NCBI GenBank assembly: GCA_018222585.1 | Contig: JAAFAB010000001.1 | Span: 656,198 to 720,197, forward strand | DNA length: 64,000 bases | Direction: 5' to 3' | Origin: Paracoccaceae bacterium | GTDB lineage: Bacteria; Pseudomonadota; Alphaproteobacteria; Rhodobacterales; Rhodobacteraceae | Part shown: positions 45,760-54,497 of the stretch, one piece after another | Position numbering within the stretch: the stretch's first letter is position 1 | Layout: the number at the start of each line of letters is the position of its first letter | The notes under the pieces: model-generated | What the model was told of the DNA's origin: nothing | Databases searched by the model: none | Seen by the model: only the letters and a program-made list of their open reading frames with translations | Program-made: the position numbers and the translations under genes

Positions 45760-46911
45760 TTACATCTTGCACTGGTCGACGTAGGCGTCGGCATAATCCT
45801 CGTAGACGGTTTCGACGATCTGGGTGGCGTATTTGCCGTCCTCGCGCTTCACCGCCTCGGCCAGGTAGAAGTTCTGCACCGGGAAGTGGTTGGACGAGAA
45901 GCTGAACTCGCCACGGACCGACGAGAAGTCCGCCGCTTCCAGCGCGCTGCGCAGGGCGTCCATGTCGGTCACGTTGCCTACGGCCTTCACGGCACTGTCG
46001 ATCAGCATCATCGAATCGTAGCCACCGGCAGCATAGAGCGCGGGGACGTAGTCGTACTTGGCTTCAAAAGCCTCCACGAAGGCCAGCGAGGCAGGCACAT
46101 CCAGCGAGGGCGACCAGTTGGTGCCCGACAGCATCCCCACCGCGGCGTCCTGTTCCGCCGGCAGGGTGGTCTCGTCGACGGTGAAGGCGGTCATCAGCGG
46201 GATGCCCTTTAGACCCGCCTGGTCGTACTGCTTGACGAAGTTGACACCCATGCCGCCCGGCAGGAAGGCATAGACGGCCGAGGGCTGCAGCGCCGCGATC
46301 TGCGCCAGTTCGGCAGAATAGTCGAGCTGGCCCAGCGGCACATAGAGCTCGGAGGTCACGGTGCCTTCGAAGACCGATTTGAAGCCGTTCAGGCTGTCCT
46401 GCCCGGCCTGGTAGTTCGGCGCCAGAATGAAGGCATCCGACACGCCGGTGTCGTTCATGTGCTTGGCAAGCACGGTCGGCATCTGGTCATTCTGGTAGGC
46501 CACGCCGAAGAGGTTCGGGTGGCAGTTCTCACCGGCGAAGACCGAGGGGCCGGCGTTCGGGCTCAGCAGGAAGGCGCTTTCGGTGACGGGGCCCGCAATG
46601 GCACCCATGACGTTCGAGAAGATCGGGCCGATGACGAATTGCACGCCGTCCCGCTCGACCAGCTCGCGGGCCTTCTGGGCGGCCACGTCGGGCTTGCCTT
46701 CCGCGTCGACGACGATGATCTCGGTCTCCATGCCGCCGACCTTGCCCAGTTGCTCGGCGGCCAGCAGGGCACCGTCGCGGGCGTGCTCGCCCAGCACGGC
46801 GGGCGGGCCGGAGGTGGTGGTCAGGATACCGATCTTCAGGGTCTCGGCATGGGCGGCGGGCGCCATGGCGGCGCTCAGCATCAGGGCTGCGGTCAGCTTG
46901 GTGCGGTTCAT
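45760..46911 (-). CDS. Periplasmic amino-acid (Liv-type) binding protein
   Basis: The 383-residue protein has a signal peptide cut after AHA near residue 22 and the bilobal Leu/Ile/Val-binding fold (TLKIGILTTTSGPPAVLGEHARDGALLAAEQLGKVGGMETEIIVVDAEGKPDVAAQKARELVERDGVQFVIGPIFSNV and the second-lobe SAELAQIAALQPSAVYAFLPGG). The presence of a two-gene ABC ATPase and two permeases downstream shows a complete importer. The ligand could be a branched-chain amino acid, an aromatic compound or another amide; the nearby kynurenine-formamidase-like gene hints at tryptophan-related compounds. GGGGAG is six bases before the ATG. Confidence 0.88.
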   Translation of the reverse strand: MNRTKLTAALMLSAAMAPAAHAETLKIGILTTTSGPPAVLGEHARDGALLAAEQLGKVGGMETEIIVVDAEGKPDVAAQKARELVERDGVQFVIGPIFSNVMGAIAGPVTESAFLLSPNAGPSVFAGENCHPNLFGVAYQNDQMPTVLAKHMNDTGVSDAFILAPNYQAGQDSLNGFKSVFEGTVTSELYVPLGQLDYSAELAQIAALQPSAVYAFLPGGMGVNFVKQYDQAGLKGIPLMTAFTVDETTLPAEQDAAVGMLSGTNWSPSLDVPASLAFVEAFEAKYDYVPALYAAGGYDSMMLIDSAVKAVGNVTDMDALRSALEAADFSSVRGEFSFSSNHFPVQNFYLAEAVKREDGKYATQIVETVYEDYADAYVDQCKM

Positions 46912-47028
46912 CTCTGTCTCCCCGTTGGCGGAGGCCCTGCGGGGCCTCTCATCTGTCGGGGCAGATCAAACCGGGCAATGGCCCCGCTTGCAAGGCAAAA
47001 CCTTGCCGATCCGGGGCGCGTCGCGCGG

Positions 47029-47871
47029 CTAGCCGAGGAAAGCCTCGACCAGCGGCGAGGCCGGGGCGGCCAGCCCCTCGACCACGTCGAAGTGGTTGCG
47101 GCGGTTCTCGATCACCCGGGTCAGAGCGGCGGCGCGCCCCTCCCAGGCCTCGGCCATCAGCCCCGCCTGGCGCAGGAACTCGGGCCGCTCGGCGCCGCCG
47201 ACCCAGACCGTCACCGCCACGCCTGGCAGGGGTGCCGCCAGGGCCGGACTTTCGGCGCGGGCCTCGTCGGCGTCCAGACCCAGCACCGCGTTCATCGGGC
47301 TGAGGCGCAGCGGGCGCAGGTCATGCAGGCCCGAGATCGAGACCACATGCTCCAGCCTTGCCGCTACCGCGGGGTCCAGCGGCCCGCCCGCGCAGGCCAT
47401 GCGCAGTGCCAGATGACCACCCGCCGAATGCCCGGCGATGCGCAGCGGCCCGGGCACCCGCGCGGCGGCGAAGGTCACCGCCTGCGCCATCTCGCGCGTC
47501 ATCTGCGAAATCCGTGCCTGAGGCGCCAGGGTGTAGGAGGGAATCGCCATGGCCCACCCGCGCGCCAGGGCGCCGGCGGCCACATGCGACCAGTCGTCCT
47601 TGGACAGCCGCTGCCAGTAGCCACCATGCAGGAAGACCGCCAGCCCGCGCGGCTGCCCCATGGGCAGGAAGAGATCCAGCAGGGTACGCGGCCCCCGCCC
47701 ATAGGCCAGGTCAAAGGAGGCATTCGAGGCCGCCTCGCGGAAGGCCCGTGCGTCCTCTGCCCCCTGGCGCAGCATCTCGGCGGCGCCGGGCACATGGCCC
47801 ATGTTGTCGAAGGCATCCGCCCAGTCGATACCCGAATCGATCCCCGCGCCACCGCCTGCCATGTCACTCAT
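47029..47871 (-). CDS. Alpha/beta hydrolase resembling kynurenine formamidase
   Basis: The 280-residue protein has GLAVFLHGGYWQRLSKDDWSHVAAGALARGWAMAIPSYTLAP with the HGGYW oxyanion motif of the kynurenine formamidase/carboxylesterase group, the nucleophile in AGHSAGGHLALR (Ser near 138), an aspartate and the catalytic histidine in NRRNHFDVVEGL near residue 266. A formamidase would convert N-formylkynurenine to kynurenine in tryptophan breakdown. The fold also occurs in other esterases. The ATG at 47871 follows AGAGG at seven bases. It precedes the Liv binding protein gene in the same direction. Confidence 0.78.
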   Translation of the reverse strand: MSDMAGGGAGIDSGIDWADAFDNMGHVPGAAEMLRQGAEDARAFREAASNASFDLAYGRGPRTLLDLFLPMGQPRGLAVFLHGGYWQRLSKDDWSHVAAGALARGWAMAIPSYTLAPQARISQMTREMAQAVTFAAARVPGPLRIAGHSAGGHLALRMACAGGPLDPAVAARLEHVVSISGLHDLRPLRLSPMNAVLGLDADEARAESPALAAPLPGVAVTVWVGGAERPEFLRQAGLMAEAWEGRAAALTRVIENRRNHFDVVEGLAAPASPLVEAFLG

Positions 47872-47959
47872 CACCAAACCTCTGCCCGGGTCATTCCGAC
47901 TCTCGGGCGCAGACTGGCGGCGGGGCCGGGGGAAGTAAACTCCCCCGGCCCCGGGCCGG

Positions 47960-49837
47960 TCACTCGGCGGGCAGTGCGTTGGCGGCGGGCAGGTCCTGAA
48001 GACCCTCCGAAGCGGCGCCGGTCCAGCGTGCATGGATCACCCGCCAGAGGGCGACGACCGGCGGCGGACTGCTTTCCTCGGGGGTGCGGAACAGCCAGCC
48101 TTCAAGGGGTTGCGAGCTGGCCCAGATCAGCACCGGCGCCAGCAGCATCGGGCCGCAGACCGGCAGCAGCCACAGGCTGAGCTGTGGCGCGATCCACGCC
48201 ACGACGCCCAGACCGGCGGCGCCGATCAGGCTGATCCAACCGCCCGCGGCCAGACTGTCACCCAGGGTCAGGCGACCTTCGCCGCGCTGGTTGGCGGGCC
48301 AGCCGCCGTCGGCGCCGGACAGCACCTGGATCACCGCCTTGCTCTGGTAGGCCAGCAGCAGCGGCGCCAGGATCGAAGAGAGCAGCAACTCGGCCAGTAC
48401 CGACGGCGCGGCGCGCCAGCCGCCAAAGCCACGGCCAGCCCGTCCCGAGATCAGCCCGCCGGTCAGGATCGCTGCCTTGGGCAGCACCAGCAGGCCGAGG
48501 ATGCCAAGACCCAGCGCCAGGATCTGACGGGTACGGTCATCGGGGAACGAGGGGAACAGCTGGTGCGGCTCGGGGAAATAGTCCGGCGCCGGCGCCCAGA
48601 CGGCTGCCGCCACCGAAGCGATCAGGAAGAGGCCCCAGACCAGCGAAACAAGGTAGCTGAAAATCCCTTGCAGGAAGGTGAAGCGGCTCCAGCCCTTCAG
48701 CCCCGGCGCGGTCAGCAGGCGCATGTGCTGCAGGTTGCCCTGGCACCAGCGCCGATCCCGGCGGGCGAAGGACAGAAGGTTGTCGGGGCCTTCCTCGTAG
48801 GAACCTGGCAGCGTCTCGTCCAGGGTCACCCGCCAGCCGGCGCGGGCCAGCAGGGCGGCCTCGACATAGTCATGGCTGAGGATGTCGCCGCCAAAGGGCG
48901 GACGCCCCGACAGCGGCGGCAGCGCGCAGCTTTCGGCGAAGGCGCGGATGCGGATCATCGCGTTATGGCCCCAGAACGGGCCCGTCCGGCCCTGCAGACG
49001 CGCCAGTCCGCGCGCGAAGACCGGAGAGAAGAAGCTGGCCGAGAACTGCAGCGCCCGCCCGAAGACCGAGCGCGCCGAATGCAGCTGCGGCAGGGTCTGC
49101 AGCAGGCCGAGGTCAGGCTCGGCGCGCATCCTCTCGACCATGGCGCGGATCGCCTGGCCCTCCATCAGGCTGTCGGCATCCAGCACCAGCGCGTAGTCCC
49201 AGTTGCCGCCCGAGCGGCGGATGAAATCCTCGACGTTGCCGGCCTTGCGGCCCCGGTTGTCCTCGCGGCGACGGTAGAAGATGCGCTCCTGCCCGCCGGT
49301 TTCCTGCACCAGCCGGGCGAAGGCGCGGGTCTCGGCCTGGGCGGCGGCGGGGTCACGGGTGTCGGACAGCACGGCGATATCGGCCTCGACACCGGCGCGG
49401 GCCATCGAGAGGTCCATGGCGGCGATGCGGGCGAAGGTGGCCACCGGATCCTCGTTGCAGATCGGGACCAGCAGCACCAGGTCCGGGCGCTGGCGCGCCG
49501 CCCGGGCATCCTCGGGCAAGGCAAAGGCGCCAGCCGCCATCATGGCAGGACCCGGCGCCGACTCGGTGACCGTGCCACCCGAGGGGTGGTCGGCCTCGTC
49601 CCGTCGCAGCAGCCGCAGGCGCGGCGGCAGCCCGACCAGCGCCTGCGCCACGCCCCAGGCCAACCAGGCCGTCGTGACACAGACCAGCAGGCTGCGCAGG
49701 ATATCGAGCCAGCCGAAGCCATCGGCCAGCGCCGCCTCGGCCATGAAACCGGTGGCGATCAGCGCCGCGGTGCCGGCAAAGCCCAGCGCCAGAGCGCGCA
49801 GAAGAACCGGGGTCCCGCCCCCCTCAGATCCGCTCAT
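47960..49837 (-). CDS. opgH: Glucans biosynthesis glucosyltransferase H
   Basis: OpgH (MdoH) makes the beta-1,2-linked backbone of osmoregulated periplasmic glucans at the inner membrane. The 625-residue protein has N-terminal helices (near 10-65), a GT2 catalytic domain with LLVPICNEDP near 120-129, LVLDADSLMEG near 216-226 and RRWCQGNLQH (Q-x-x-R-W, near 357-366), and six or so C-terminal helices. The first 40 or so residues typical of alphaproteobacterial OpgH before the helices are missing and appear in the preceding small ORF. It begins five bases after that ORF, in another frame. Confidence 0.92.
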   Translation of the reverse strand: MSGSEGGGTPVLLRALALGFAGTAALIATGFMAEAALADGFGWLDILRSLLVCVTTAWLAWGVAQALVGLPPRLRLLRRDEADHPSGGTVTESAPGPAMMAAGAFALPEDARAARQRPDLVLLVPICNEDPVATFARIAAMDLSMARAGVEADIAVLSDTRDPAAAQAETRAFARLVQETGGQERIFYRRREDNRGRKAGNVEDFIRRSGGNWDYALVLDADSLMEGQAIRAMVERMRAEPDLGLLQTLPQLHSARSVFGRALQFSASFFSPVFARGLARLQGRTGPFWGHNAMIRIRAFAESCALPPLSGRPPFGGDILSHDYVEAALLARAGWRVTLDETLPGSYEEGPDNLLSFARRDRRWCQGNLQHMRLLTAPGLKGWSRFTFLQGIFSYLVSLVWGLFLIASVAAAVWAPAPDYFPEPHQLFPSFPDDRTRQILALGLGILGLLVLPKAAILTGGLISGRAGRGFGGWRAAPSVLAELLLSSILAPLLLAYQSKAVIQVLSGADGGWPANQRGEGRLTLGDSLAAGGWISLIGAAGLGVVAWIAPQLSLWLLPVCGPMLLAPVLIWASSQPLEGWLFRTPEESSPPPVVALWRVIHARWTGAASEGLQDLPAANALPAE

Positions 49838-49842
49838 GGCAC

Positions 49843-50088
49843 TCAGGCCGCCGTCTGGCGGAAGGCGGCGAACAGGCCCAGGTGGCGCCGTGCCGGGCGG
49901 TCCCGCTCAAGCTGCTGGCGCGGCATCGCCAGAGGGGCCTCGGGCGGCGCCCAATGCGCCGGAGCCTCTTCCTCGGGCGCCCAGCCAGCGGCGCGGGCAT
50001 GGGCCCGACTGCCGGCCTGGCCGGTCATCTCCGGGGTTGCGGGGGTGATCTGCGGACCTTGAAATTCACTCTGAGAATGCTGGGTCAT
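49843..50088 (-). CDS. Small ORF resembling the detached N-terminal region of OpgH
   Basis: The 81-residue product (a start at 50103 would add five residues) has no helix-turn or membrane segment. It contains APPEAPLAMPRQQLERDRPARRH (near 46-69), a segment that in alphaproteobacterial OpgH normally precedes the first membrane helix. It ends five bases before the opgH ATG in a different frame (a single-base shift would join them), and its start lies among the last bases of opgG. It may be a true small partner of OpgH, or one half of a gene split by a frameshift. Confidence 0.5.
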   Translation of the reverse strand: MTQHSQSEFQGPQITPATPEMTGQAGSRAHARAAGWAPEEEAPAHWAPPEAPLAMPRQQLERDRPARRHLGLFAAFRQTAA

Positions 50089-50095
50089 GCCTCTC

Positions 50096-51784
50096 TCAAT
50101 CATTTTCGGGACCCATCCACTGATAGGCCCATGTTTCGGACAGCACCTGGCCGTAGCCCTCTAGATGCGCCATCATCTCCACGATCTCGTCACCATTGGC
50201 CGAGACCTCCGTGACCAGTCGCCAGCTGCGGGTCCCCTCGATGGGCGAGAGGACGGCTTCCAGCACCTCGCCACCGCTGGCGGTCACGGTGGGGGTAACC
50301 GCTGCCCCAGCGGGAAGTTCCCCCAACCGGCCACCTTCGAAATCGATCACGAACTTTCGGCGGTCCTTCGCCGGATCGGCCCCCGCATTGCCGCCATGAC
50401 CGGCAAGACTCCGCCGCACTGCGGCAAGCTCGTTCCCGGCCAGCGTCTGCGCCTCGCCCGGGCCCGTGCCCCAGTCCATGTCATAGGCAAAGCTCAACTC
50501 CTGCCCGGCGGCGAAACCGGTCTCGGGAACCCAGAAGGCGACGATATTGTCGTTGATCTCGCGCTCGGTCGGGATTTCGACCAGCCGCAGCCGGCCCCGG
50601 CCCCAGTCGCCGCGCGGGCGGATCACCAGCGAGGGGCGCAGGTCGTAGCGTGCTTCCGCATCGAGGTAGGCGTCAAAGCCGCGGGTGCGCTGCACGAGGC
50701 CGAAGGCGCGCGGCCCGTCGATCCCGAAATAGGAATTGGCAAGCTTGCCGGGGTTCTTCAGCGGTCGCCAGATGCGCTGGCGGTCGGTCTCGACGTAGAG
50801 CCCTTCGCTGTCATGCACGGCCGGGCGGTAGTCGTCGTAATGTCCCTGGTCCTGTGGCCCGTAGAGGAACATCGAGGTCAGCGGCGCGATGCCCAGCTGG
50901 CCCACGTCCTCGCGCAGGAACAGATGCGCCTCGACCCCGATCCGCGTCGGATCGCCCGGGCGCACGGTCATGCGGTAAGCGCCGGTGACGCTCTTGCTGC
51001 TCAGCGCTGCGCAGATCACGGCGGTATTGGCGCCCTCGGCGGGACGCTCCAGCCAGAAGGCTTCGAAGCGCGGGAACTCCTCGCCCCCCGGCAGGCCAGT
51101 GTTCACCGCCAGCCCGCGCGCCGAGAGGCCATAGCGGTTGCCCACGCCCAGCGCCCGAAAATACGAGGCGCCGAGGAAGCTGACCACCTCGTCATAGCGC
51201 CCCGCGTCGTTCAGCGGCGCATTCAGCCGGAAGCCCGCGACCCCCGGCATCTCCGTGCGCTCGGGCACCTCGACACCTGGCGGGTCGAAATAGCGGAAAT
51301 CCTCGGTCGAGAAGCGCATCTGGTGGGCCTGCCCCTCGCGCACCTCGTACAGCGCCACCGGCTCGTCGAAGAGCCAGCCCAGGTGGAAGGCATTGACCCG
51401 GAACCGCCCCCCGTCGTCTTTCCAGCGGGCTTGATCGGTATTGAAGCGGATGCGCTGGTAGCCGTCGTAGTCCAGGTCGCTGAAGAAGCCTTCGGCCTTC
51501 TGGGGTGCCTCAAAGGGTTCGCCTGCGCGGGCGCGCATCGTCTCGACCAGCGCCTCGAAGCTGAAGGGGGTGCCCGCCGTGTCCCCGGTGTTCCCCGTGT
51601 CCTCAGCGCCCTCCTGAGCGCGCAGCCCGCGCGGCAGGGCGATGGCCAGCGCCGAGGAGCCCGCCATCAGCGCCAGCAGACGGCGGCGAGAGGGGTCTTC
51701 GGCACGGGCACGGAGGCGGGCAGCAGTCGGAGCAGGATATCGGGCGTCAGGTTTTCGGCGGTCGGTCGGTCGGTCTGGCAGCAT
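50096..51784 (-). CDS. opgG: Glucan biosynthesis protein G/D
   Basis: OpgG or OpgD modifies periplasmic glucans made by OpgH. The 562-residue protein begins with a twin-arginine signal (SRRRLLALMAGSSALAIALPRGLRA, 32-56), as in OpgD, which is exported by Tat. The mature part contains FSFEALVETMRARAGEPF, FNTDQARWKDDGGRFRVNAFHLGWLFDEPVALYEVREG, MFLYGPQDQGHYDDYRPAVHDSEGL and an Ig-like C-terminal region, all typical. The Tat signal favours OpgD-type export, but both names are used for alphaproteobacterial members. The ATG at 51784 has AAGGGA at seven bases; longer frames have no credible signal. Confidence 0.9.
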   Translation of the reverse strand: MLPDRPTDRRKPDARYPAPTAARLRARAEDPSRRRLLALMAGSSALAIALPRGLRAQEGAEDTGNTGDTAGTPFSFEALVETMRARAGEPFEAPQKAEGFFSDLDYDGYQRIRFNTDQARWKDDGGRFRVNAFHLGWLFDEPVALYEVREGQAHQMRFSTEDFRYFDPPGVEVPERTEMPGVAGFRLNAPLNDAGRYDEVVSFLGASYFRALGVGNRYGLSARGLAVNTGLPGGEEFPRFEAFWLERPAEGANTAVICAALSSKSVTGAYRMTVRPGDPTRIGVEAHLFLREDVGQLGIAPLTSMFLYGPQDQGHYDDYRPAVHDSEGLYVETDRQRIWRPLKNPGKLANSYFGIDGPRAFGLVQRTRGFDAYLDAEARYDLRPSLVIRPRGDWGRGRLRLVEIPTEREINDNIVAFWVPETGFAAGQELSFAYDMDWGTGPGEAQTLAGNELAAVRRSLAGHGGNAGADPAKDRRKFVIDFEGGRLGELPAGAAVTPTVTASGGEVLEAVLSPIEGTRSWRLVTEVSANGDEIVEMMAHLEGYGQVLSETWAYQWMGPEND

Positions 51785-52279
51785 TCTTGGTCCCTTGTGA
51801 AACGCGCCCGGCAGGGGCACGGCGTCCTCACCTGATCCTGAGCCGCTGAGCGGCACAGGCAATGGCACAGGCCGGGCCCGGCAGAGCTTTGCCAAGTGGC
51901 CCCATGCGGCAACGCGGAAAACCCGCCGATGGTTCAATCCACGGGCGGGAGCGGTTGGTGCGGCATGTAGAAAAAACTGGGCGTACAGGGCGGGCAACCC
52001 GAATTAACCCTTTGAGGGGAGGAACTTGCAGCTCGGCAATTTATCGCCTCTCCCCCACCCCACGCCAGAGGGATTTCGCGGCACCGCCCCTGGCTCAGGC
52101 GGAAAAGCGCCGATCATTCCCGCCCGGATGCCGCGCTGCGGCGGGCGCGGGCCCGCCCTCAACCTCGGACCCCGACCCCGGCCTGTCCCGGCCCTATCTC
52201 CGGCTCAATCCCGGCCTCGAAACGTGAAATCGCGCCGCCCATGGGGCGACGCGATCCGAGTTCTCAGCGCAAGACGGGC
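51785..52279. other. Gene-free region between opgG and the class-III aminotransferase
   Basis: No credible gene was seen in these 495 bases. They contain the opgG promoter region (AT-rich patch around 51966-52015) and the aminotransferase terminator at the far end. The rest is GC-rich with no repeats that I could recognise. Confidence 0.5.
52227..52255 (-). terminator. Terminator of the class-III aminotransferase gene
   Basis: ATCGCGCCGCCC (52229-52240) pairs with GGGCGACGCGAT (52244-52255) with one mismatch around ATG, followed on the minus strand by TTT. It is about 25 bases past the stop codon. Confidence 0.55.
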
Positions 52280-53665
52280 TTACATCAGCTCTTCGGCCCG
52301 CGCCCATTCCAGCGTCAGATCCAGGGCACGGCCCATCCGCTCGATGATGCGGGCGATATCGGCCTCGGTGACGATCAGCGGCGGGCAGAGCGCCATGGTG
52401 TCGCCCACCGCGCGGCTGATCAGCCCCTCGCCGGCGCAGAAGTCGGCGCATTTCGCGCCCACCTTGGCCGCCGGATCGAAGGCGCTGCCCGGGGTCTTGT
52501 CGGCGACCAGTTCGATCCCCGCGATCAGGCCGATGCCGCGCACCTCGCCGACCAGCGGGTGATCATCGAAGGCCGCGTGCAGACCGTCGATGAACGCCGC
52601 CTCCAGCGCCGCCGCATTGGCCACCAGGCCCTTCTCCTCGATGATCTTCAGGTTTTCCAGGCCGACGGCTGTGGCAACAGGATGGCCCGAGCCGGTGTAG
52701 CCATGACCGAAGGTGCCCAGCCGGGCCGAATTGTCGGCGATGGCGCCATAGACCGCATCCGAGACCATGACCGCCGCCAGCGGCATGTAGGAGGAGGAAA
52801 TCTGCTTCGACAGCACCAGGATGTCCGGCTGGAAGCCGAATTTCTCGCAGGCGAAGGTGGTGCCGCACCGCCCGAATCCACAGATCACCTCATCGGCGAC
52901 CAGCAGCACGTCATGCTTCTTGCAGATCGCCGCGACGCCTTCCCAATAGCCCGCGGGCGGCACCATGACGCCCCCGGCGCCCATCACGGGCTCGCCGATG
53001 AAGGCGGCCACGGTCTCGGGGCCCTCGGCCAGGATGGTGTCCTCGATCTCCTTCAGCAGGCGGGCGCAGAAATCGGCCTCGCTCTCGCCCGCTTCGGCGA
53101 AACGCCAGAAGTGCGGCGTGGTGACATGGCTGACCGGGATCGCCGGCAGGTCGAAATCGCGGTGGTTGCCCGGCAGCCCGGTGAGCGAGCCCGAGGCCAC
53201 GGTGATGCCGTGATACCCCTTGTTGCGGGCGATGAACTTCTTCTTCTCCGGGCGGCCGAGGGCGTTGTTCATGAACCAGACCATCTTGACCACGGTGTCA
53301 TTGGCCTCGGAGCCCGAGTTGGTGAAGAAGCAGTGGTTCAGATCGCCCGGGGTCATCTCGGCCAGCTTCTCGGCCAGGCGGATCGAGGGCTCATGCGCCT
53401 TGTGGGCGAAGGTATGATAGTAGGGCAGCGCCTCCATCTGCTTCATCGCGGCGTCCTTCAGGCGGGACTCCGAGAAGCCCACGGCGACGGACCACAGGCC
53501 GGCCATGCCCTCGATGTATTCCTTGCCCTTGTCGTCGTAGACATGGACCCCCTCGCCCCGGGCGATGATCATCGGCCCCTGGGCCTCATGGGCGCGCATG
53601 TTGGTATAGGGGTGCATCGAATGGGCGATGTCGGCCGCGACCAGAGAGTTCGAAATCTCGTTCAT
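52280..53665 (-). CDS. Class III (omega) aminotransferase
   Basis: The 461-residue PLP enzyme carries the class III pattern: MAGLWSVAVGFSESRLKDAAMKQMEALPYYHTF near 53-85, FTNSGSEANDTVVKMVW (PLP-phosphate loop), VAAFIGEPVMGAGGVMVPPAGYWEGVAAICKKHDVLLVADEVICGFGRCGTTF and the Schiff-base lysine in VLSKQISSSYMPL near 289. It resembles the omega-transaminases and taurine or beta-alanine/pyruvate aminotransferases common in marine Rhodobacteraceae, but LSKQISSSY is less usual than the LAKGLTSGY form, so the substrate is uncertain. Its promoter has two overlapping palindromes. Confidence 0.88.
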   Translation of the reverse strand: MNEISNSLVAADIAHSMHPYTNMRAHEAQGPMIIARGEGVHVYDDKGKEYIEGMAGLWSVAVGFSESRLKDAAMKQMEALPYYHTFAHKAHEPSIRLAEKLAEMTPGDLNHCFFTNSGSEANDTVVKMVWFMNNALGRPEKKKFIARNKGYHGITVASGSLTGLPGNHRDFDLPAIPVSHVTTPHFWRFAEAGESEADFCARLLKEIEDTILAEGPETVAAFIGEPVMGAGGVMVPPAGYWEGVAAICKKHDVLLVADEVICGFGRCGTTFACEKFGFQPDILVLSKQISSSYMPLAAVMVSDAVYGAIADNSARLGTFGHGYTGSGHPVATAVGLENLKIIEEKGLVANAAALEAAFIDGLHAAFDDHPLVGEVRGIGLIAGIELVADKTPGSAFDPAAKVGAKCADFCAGEGLISRAVGDTMALCPPLIVTEADIARIIERMGRALDLTLEWARAEELM

Positions 53666-53755
53666 GGGGGATCCCTGTCAGGTTTGGGGCCAGCAGGCTG
53701 GCCGGAAGAAAGAAAGGGGCGCGCACCGGATTCGCCCGATACCTTCGCCTCGCTG

Positions 53756-53789
53756 CGCTCATTATATTGAGCGATACTCGCTTTGAGAA
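53756..53789 (-). promoter_or_regulatory. Promoter with palindromic operators for the class-III aminotransferase
   Basis: On the minus strand a perfect TATAAT (complement of 53761-53766) and TTCTCA (complement of 53784-53789) are 17 bases apart. The TATAAT sits inside the perfect palindrome CGCTCA-TTATAT-TGAGCG (53756-53773). A second palindrome, AGCGA-TAC-TCGCT (53770-53782), lies between the two boxes. A repressor bound here would compete with polymerase. The transcript would have a leader of about 85 bases. Confidence 0.65.
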
Positions 53790-53850
53790 GGGCCGATGCG
53801 ACGGGCAACGGCCCCGGCACGACATTGCCGCACCGGAGCGCGTGGCGCGG

Positions 53851-54438
53851 TCAGGCGCCCTTCAGCGCCGCCACCCTGTCGTGGCAATGGCAGCTGGTGA
53901 TATGGTCGTTGACCAGGCCGCAGGCTTCCATGAAGGCGTAGACGATGGTCGGCCCGACAAACCGGAACCCGGCGCGCTTGAGATCCTTCGAGACCTGCTC
54001 GGAGAGCTTGGTGCTTGGCGGCACCTCGGACTGGGTGGCATAGCGCGGCTGCAGGGCGACGCCGTCGACATATTTCCAGAGGAATTGATCGAACCCCTCG
54101 CGCGCCTCGATCTCGGCCCAGGCGCGGGCGTTGCCGATGGTGGCCTCGATCTTGCCGCGATGGCGGATGATACCCGGGTCCTGCAGCAGCGCCTCGACCC
54201 TCTCAGGCCCCCAGCCGGCCACCGCATGAGGATCGAACCCGTCGAAGGCCGCACGGAAATTGTCCCGCTTCTTCAATATGGTGATCCAGCTCAGCCCGGC
54301 CTGGAAGCCGTCCAGCACCAGCTTTTCCCACAGCGCGCGGCTGTCGCGCTCGGGCACGCCCCATTCCTCGTCATGGTAGGCGCGGTAGATCGGTTCGGAT
54401 CCGGCCCAGGGGCACCGGAGAGGATCTGGAAAATTCAC
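53851..54438 (-). CDS. tag: 3-methyladenine DNA glycosylase I
   Basis: Tag removes 3-methyladenine from alkylated DNA. The 195-residue protein has the family N terminus RCPWAGSEPIYRAYHDEEWGVPERDSRALWEKLVLDGFQAGLSWITILKKRDNF, with Cys9 and His22 as zinc ligands and the catalytic Glu38 in WEKLVLDGFQAGLSW; the other zinc ligands lie in HITSCHCHDRV near the end. The length matches E. coli Tag. It lies upstream of the aminotransferase promoter on the same strand and diverges from the EAL-domain gene. Confidence 0.95.
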   Translation of the reverse strand: MNFPDPLRCPWAGSEPIYRAYHDEEWGVPERDSRALWEKLVLDGFQAGLSWITILKKRDNFRAAFDGFDPHAVAGWGPERVEALLQDPGIIRHRGKIEATIGNARAWAEIEAREGFDQFLWKYVDGVALQPRYATQSEVPPSTKLSEQVSKDLKRAGFRFVGPTIVYAFMEACGLVNDHITSCHCHDRVAALKGA

Positions 54439-54497
54439 GGCTTAACCCCTTCTTGATCTGCAGGCTGCACAACGGCCCGGTCAGGAGGCAGGATGCC

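Noticed and set aside
46931-46948. Hairpin GAGGCCC-TGCG-GGGCCTC upstream of the Liv binding protein gene
   Set aside because: Stem is only seven pairs, has no T run, and is just above what GC-rich intergenic DNA shows by chance; it was not listed as a terminator.
48032-50062. 676-residue plus-strand open frame opposite opgH
   Set aside because: Antisense shadow with repetitive Gln/Arg/Gly content and no motifs; OpgH is well supported.
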